This document shows positions 61,382 through 63,887 of a DNA stretch of 63,887 nucleotides, piece by piece. The DNA is taken from positions 1-63,887 of the forward strand of contig JAFPTC010000142.1 of the NCBI GenBank assembly GCA_017400455.1, given 5' to 3'. The notes below the pieces were generated by a model. The model saw nothing but the letters and a program-made list of their open reading frames with translations. It searched no databases and was not told the origin of the DNA. The translations under genes were made by a program, and so were the position numbers. Each line of letters starts with the position of its first letter. Within the stretch, counting starts at the first letter, position 1. Source of the DNA: Prevotella sp. Its GTDB lineage: Bacteria; Bacteroidota; Bacteroidia; Bacteroidales; Bacteroidaceae.

Positions 61382-62049
61382 TGTTCTCTGAACACTTTGC
61401 GCATCTTGCGCACGGCGTGATCTCTGATCTGCCTCACGCGTTCACGCTTCAGCCCCATGTCAGCAGCTATCTCGGCCATTGTCTGATGTTCCTGTCCTAT
61501 GCCGAAATAGGCCGTCACCACGCGGTCTTCACGCTCATCCAGACTTCTTAGCGCCCTTTCCACCTGCTCCTCCTGGCTTCTGCTGTAAGTACGCCCGTCG
61601 GCCAGTGGCGAACTGCCGTCGACCAGCACCGAGAGCAGGTTCAGATTTGGTTTTGCCCCCAGCGGAGCGTCGAGCGAGCGTTTCTGTCCGTCGCCTCGGC
61701 TCTCCACCATTGTCTCAGAGCTTTCCCGCTGCAAGGCCTTTTCCATGGCCCTGCGCACATACACGGCGGCATAGCCGGCAAAACGCAGTCCCCGCGAAGC
61801 GTCAAACTTCCCCGCAGCCTTTATCAGTCCCATGTTTCCTTCGCTAATCAGGTCGTCCATGGCCAGTCCCTTGCCCTGATACTCCCGCGCCACATGGGCC
61901 ACCAGCCTCAGGTTAGCCTCCACCAGTCGGTTCTTAGCTCTTTCGTCGCCTTTCAACACCTTGGCCGACAGTTCGCGTTCCTGCTCCTCACTGAGCAGTT
62001 GCCTGCTGCCCATCTCCTCAAAGTATTTCTGTAGTCGGTTTTCTTCCAT
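61378..62049 (-). CDS. Short sigma-70 family RNA polymerase sigma factor
   Basis: This 223-residue sigma factor is about 60 residues shorter than the usual Bacteroidetes RpoD. It opens like region 1.2 (NRLQKYFEEMGSRQLLSEEQERELSAKV). Region 2 follows (RLVEANLRLVAHVAREYQGKGLAMDDLISEGNMGLIKAAGKFD, then RGLRFAGYAAVYVRRAMEKAL). Region 3 is very short, and region 4 with its helix-turn-helix ends the protein (TMAEIAADMGLKRERVRQIRDHAVRKMRK). The region 2.4 sequence differs from the primary type at several aromatic positions, so its promoters may differ from TAnnTTTG. It is monocistronic, with promoter box 62069-62076, convergent with the HD gene. Confidence 0.9.
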   Translation of the reverse strand: MEENRLQKYFEEMGSRQLLSEEQERELSAKVLKGDERAKNRLVEANLRLVAHVAREYQGKGLAMDDLISEGNMGLIKAAGKFDASRGLRFAGYAAVYVRRAMEKALQRESSETMVESRGDGQKRSLDAPLGAKPNLNLLSVLVDGSSPLADGRTYSRSQEEQVERALRSLDEREDRVVTAYFGIGQEHQTMAEIAADMGLKRERVRQIRDHAVRKMRKVFREH

Positions 62050-62068
62050 TCTTCATCTTTTTTGCATG

Positions 62069-62076
62069 CAAAGATA
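62069..62076 (-). promoter_or_regulatory. Promoter -7 box (TATCTTTG) for the sigma factor gene
   Basis: TATCTTTG on the minus strand lies 19 bp before the ATG at 62049. Confidence 0.72.
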
Positions 62077-62236
62077 CAACTTTTTCCGCTGAATACTCAA
62101 ACTAAGCAAATCTTTTTTTATCATCACCCGCAACTATTCGCAGAAGGCCGACGGGTGTCGGCGCGGATTCTCGCTCTTTTTCGTAACGATTTGTAAATTT
62201 ATAGAGGATATTGGTTTTAATCTCCAAAATAATTGT

Positions 62237-62244
62237 TATCTTTG
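62237..62244 (+). promoter_or_regulatory. Promoter -7 box (TATCTTTG) for the DUF4160-DUF2442 pair
   Basis: TATCTTTG lies 30 bp before the DUF4160 ATG at 62275. It excludes the longer frame start at 62233. Confidence 0.72.
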
Positions 62245-62274
62245 CACCCACAGAACGATAAAACGAAAGAGATT

Positions 62275-62532
62275 ATGCCGGAAATCTGTAAATTCTTTGG
62301 AATCATCATCAGCCTCTACTGGCGCGACCACAATCCGCCGCATATCCACTTCACTTACGGCGAATACGAGTGTACCATCAGCGTGTTCGACCGTGTGGTG
62401 AGCGGCAAGGCCCCGTCGAAGGTGATTGCTAAGGTGAATGAGTGGATGGACCTGCACGAGGCTGAAATCCTCACCCTTTGGGAGAAGGCCCAGAAGGGCG
62501 AGAAACTGGGAAGAATCGAGCCTCTTCGATAA
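62275..62532 (+). CDS. DUF4160 domain protein
   Basis: This 85-residue protein begins MPEICKFFGIIISLYWRDHNPPHIHFTYGEYECTI, the whole DUF4160 signature (PPHIHF), and ends KLGRIEPLR. No catalytic residue set is known for the family. It lies 56 bp upstream of a DUF2442 gene; the two families are often adjacent and have been suggested to form toxin-antitoxin-like pairs. Which would be the toxin cannot be told. The start at 62275 fits both the family and the promoter. Confidence 0.85.
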   Translation: MPEICKFFGIIISLYWRDHNPPHIHFTYGEYECTISVFDRVVSGKAPSKVIAKVNEWMDLHEAEILTLWEKAQKGEKLGRIEPLR

Positions 62533-62588
62533 GCGAGAGCAGAAGAGGAAGAATGAATATTCAAACACTTAATAAGGAGGACACAGAT

Positions 62589-62822
62589 ATGCTTAAAGTT
62601 ACCGATGTAGATTATGTGAAGGACTATGAACTGCTGCTCACCTTCAACGACGGCACGCGCAAGCTCTGCGACCTGAAGCCCTACCTGACGGGCGAGGTAT
62701 TCGGTGAGCTGCTCGACCTCGACAAGTTCACTCAGTATGGCCTCACTGGCTATACCATTGAGTGGGCTAATGGTGCCGATCTTGCCCCCGAGTTCCTACA
62801 CGATATAGGAAGGGCGGCGTAA
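62589..62822 (+). CDS. DUF2442 domain protein
   Basis: This 77-residue protein starts MLKVTDVDYVKDYELLLTFNDG, the standard DUF2442 beginning. That start has a strong Shine-Dalgarno AAGGAGG at 62574-62580, eight bases upstream, which is uncommon in this phylum. An earlier in-frame ATG at 62553 is less likely. The rest (LCDLKPYLTGEVFGEL, IEWANGADLAPEFL) fits the family. It is probably a partner of the DUF4160 protein, and the unit ends in a strong terminator at 62841-62892. Confidence 0.85.
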   Translation: MLKVTDVDYVKDYELLLTFNDGTRKLCDLKPYLTGEVFGELLDLDKFTQYGLTGYTIEWANGADLAPEFLHDIGRAA

Positions 62823-62840
62823 TAAGTAAATGGGAGAAAC

Positions 62841-62892
62841 AAAGGGCGGGAAGCCGAGGACGACGGTTGTCGACTTCGGCTTCCCGCCCTTT
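62841..62892 (+). terminator. Strong terminator after the DUF4160-DUF2442 pair
   Basis: A 17-bp perfect stem AAAGGGCGGGAAGCCGA/TCGGCTTCCCGCCCTTT with an 18-nt loop is followed by TTACGG. It is GC-rich and lies 18 bp past the DUF2442 stop. Confidence 0.9.
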
Positions 62893-62984
62893 TACGGCCC
62901 TCAGAATGAAAGAAAAAGGAGTGGTTTTGCGGGCAGAGCTGGCTGAAATGTGCGAGTGGAGGCAGAGGGAAAATTATCACCGCT

Positions 62985-63077
62985 ATTCTGCGTGAAAATT
63001 TCTCACGTGAGATTTTTTCACGCGGAGGCTTCCCAGAAAAATTTCTCACGTGAGATTTTTTCACGGGAAGCCTCCTC
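62985..63077. repeat. CACGTG palindromic repeat cluster F (2 cores, period 43 bp)
   Basis: CTCACGTGAG cores at 63002-63011 and 63045-63054 are exactly 43 bp apart. The linker is ATTTTTTCACGCGGAGGCTTCCCAGAAAAATTT, and right of the second core is ATTTTTTCACGGGAAGCCTCC. It lies in the 452-bp gap between the DUF2442 and glyA genes, after the terminator and before the duplicated glyA promoter. The 90 bp between the terminator and the cluster show no gene or other pattern I recognise. Confidence 0.92.
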
Positions 63078-63143
63078 AAAGAAAAATCGCTCGGAATTGA
63101 AAAGAAAAGCACACTTTTCTTTTCATTTCTCTCACTTATTTTG

Positions 63144-63151
63144 TAACTTTG
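63144..63151 (+). promoter_or_regulatory. Upstream copy of the TAACTTTG box (duplicated)
   Basis: TAACTTTG in the first repeat copy, 123 bp before the glyA ATG. It may be a second start site, giving a longer leader. Confidence 0.6.
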
Positions 63152-63227
63152 GCTTCACCGAACTTACTTTTCGCTCGGAATTGAAAAGAAAAGCACGCAT
63201 TTCTTTTCATTTCTCTCACTTATTTTG

Positions 63228-63235
63228 TAACTTTG
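63228..63235 (+). promoter_or_regulatory. Proximal TAACTTTG box for glyA
   Basis: TAACTTTG in the second repeat copy, 39 bp before the ATG at 63275, at normal spacing for this window. Confidence 0.75.
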
Positions 63236-63274
63236 CACACAAATTGTTAAACAACCAACAAAACAACAAGAAAA

Positions 63275-63887
63275 ATGAAAAGAGACAACGCCATCTTCGA
63301 GATGATTGAGCGTGAGCATCAGCGCCAGCTGAAGGGTATTGAACTTATAGCCAGCGAGAACTTCGTGAGCGACCAGGTGATGCAGGCCATGGGCAGCTGC
63401 CTGACGAACAAGTATGCCGAGGGCTATCCTGGCAAGCGCTACTATGGCGGCTGCCAGGTGGTTGACGAGGTGGAGCGTCTGGCCATTGAGCGCGTTTGCA
63501 AGCTCTTCGACGCCGAATATGCCAACGTGCAGCCCCACAGCGGAGCACAGGCTAACGCCGCCGTGCTGCTGGCCGTGCTGAAGCCCGGCGACACCTTCAT
63601 GGGTCTGAACCTGGCTCACGGCGGCCACCTGAGCCATGGCTCACTGGTGAACACCAGCGGCATCCTCTACAAGCCCGTGGGCTACAACCTGAACAAAGAG
63701 ACGGGACGCGTGGACTACGACGAGATGGAGGCGCTGGCCCTGGAGCACAAGCCCAAGCTGATCATTGGCGGCGGCTCGGCCTACAGCCGCGAGTGGGACT
63801 ACAAGCGCATGCGCCAGATAGCCGACAAGGTGGGCGCACTGCTGATGATTGACATGGCCCACCCCGCAGGCCTCATCGCTGCCGGAC
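63275..63887 (+). CDS. glyA: Serine hydroxymethyltransferase, N-terminal part (3' end outside window)
   Basis: GlyA interconverts serine and glycine with tetrahydrofolate, using PLP. The first 204 residues are visible: [18 protein letters not shown], the family's [52 protein letters not shown] and [11 protein letters not shown]. The end is near [14 protein letters not shown]. The PLP Lys lies further on. The start fits the family. The promoter is duplicated just upstream, and repeat cluster F lies before that. Confidence 0.97.
   Translation, partial: MKRDNAIFEMIEREHQRQLKGIELIASENFVSDQVMQAMGSCLTNKYAEGYPGKRYYGGCQVVDEVERLAIERVCKLFDAEYANVQPHSGAQANAAVLLAVLKPGDTFMGLNLAHGGHLSHGSLVNTSGILYKPVGYNLNKETGRVDYDEMEALALEHKPKLIIGGGSAYSREWDYKRMRQIADKVGALLMIDMAHPAGLIAAG

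Larger units (their letters stand above)
63087..63237 (+). repeat. 84-bp direct duplication carrying the glyA promoter
   Basis: The segment starting TCGCTCGGAATTGAAAAGAAAAGCAC at 63087 recurs at 63171, so the period is 84 bp. The copies match almost fully over about 65 bp through TTTTGTAACTTTG, with only a few changes (ACACTTTTC against ACGCATTTC). Each copy ends in a TAACTTTG box. The duplication is close to the glyA start. Confidence 0.92.

Overview
The window looks like a chromosome segment from a Bacteroidales bacterium, most likely Prevotella or a close Prevotellaceae relative. The evidence is the Bacteroidetes-type promoter box TAnnTTTG in front of most transcription units, few Shine-Dalgarno sequences, type B ribosomal protein L31, and families typical of the phylum: DUF3078, DUF4105/Lnb, DUF5687, DUF5689, DUF6057, Wzi, a GldE-like protein and a long SecA. 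There is no rRNA, CRISPR array, transposase, integrase or phage gene. Both edges cut a gene: proS on the left and glyA on the right.

Layout. 1-4.3 kb: end of proS, queC, the rplU-rpmA operon, tRNA-Arg and a DUF3078 protein. 4.4-11.3 kb: yidC, two glycosyltransferases and a GDP-heptose module (kinase hddA, isomerase gmhA, and a fused guanylyltransferase-phosphatase). 11.5-17.6 kb: another glycosyltransferase, a polyprenyl-phosphate sugar transferase, a CapD/PglF-type sugar dehydratase and the capsule protein Wzi. Together these form a surface polysaccharide region. 17.7-25.6 kb: a Gly-rich secreted protein, a TonB-dependent receptor, a DUF5689 lipoprotein, an OB-fold repeat lipoprotein, L31 and a secreted DNA/RNA endonuclease. 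This may be a nucleic-acid scavenging locus. 25.7-34.8 kb: beta-galactosidase with a phytase-like esterase, a DUF6057 membrane protein with a CxxCH beta-propeller lipoprotein, DUF2461 and nth. 35-43.5 kb: an envelope block (PpiD-like foldase, GldE-like protein, LptC, outer membrane protein, Lnb, and an alkaline-phosphatase-fold protein that has lost metal ligands). 43.5-54.4 kb: secA, an orphan ABC ATPase, HU, a 29-residue basic peptide, rng, EamA, truA, a four-tRNA cluster, DUF5687 and a LolA-like protein. 54.4-63.9 kb: ftsK, a 3'-5' exonuclease, an RlmI-like methyltransferase, tilS, an HD phosphohydrolase, a short sigma-70 factor, a DUF4160/DUF2442 pair and glyA.

The most unusual signal is not a gene. 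Six intergenic sites, 8-15 kb apart, carry a family of palindromic repeats built around CTCACGTGAG. There are eleven cores. Where cores are tandem their spacing is exactly 43 bp, which splits into about 22 + 21 bp modules; the 21-bp modules also repeat on their own. None of the cores lies in a gene. Three of the six sites lie between convergent genes, and one contains a perfect 62-bp palindrome. All functional statements are read from sequence and family knowledge; no search was run.
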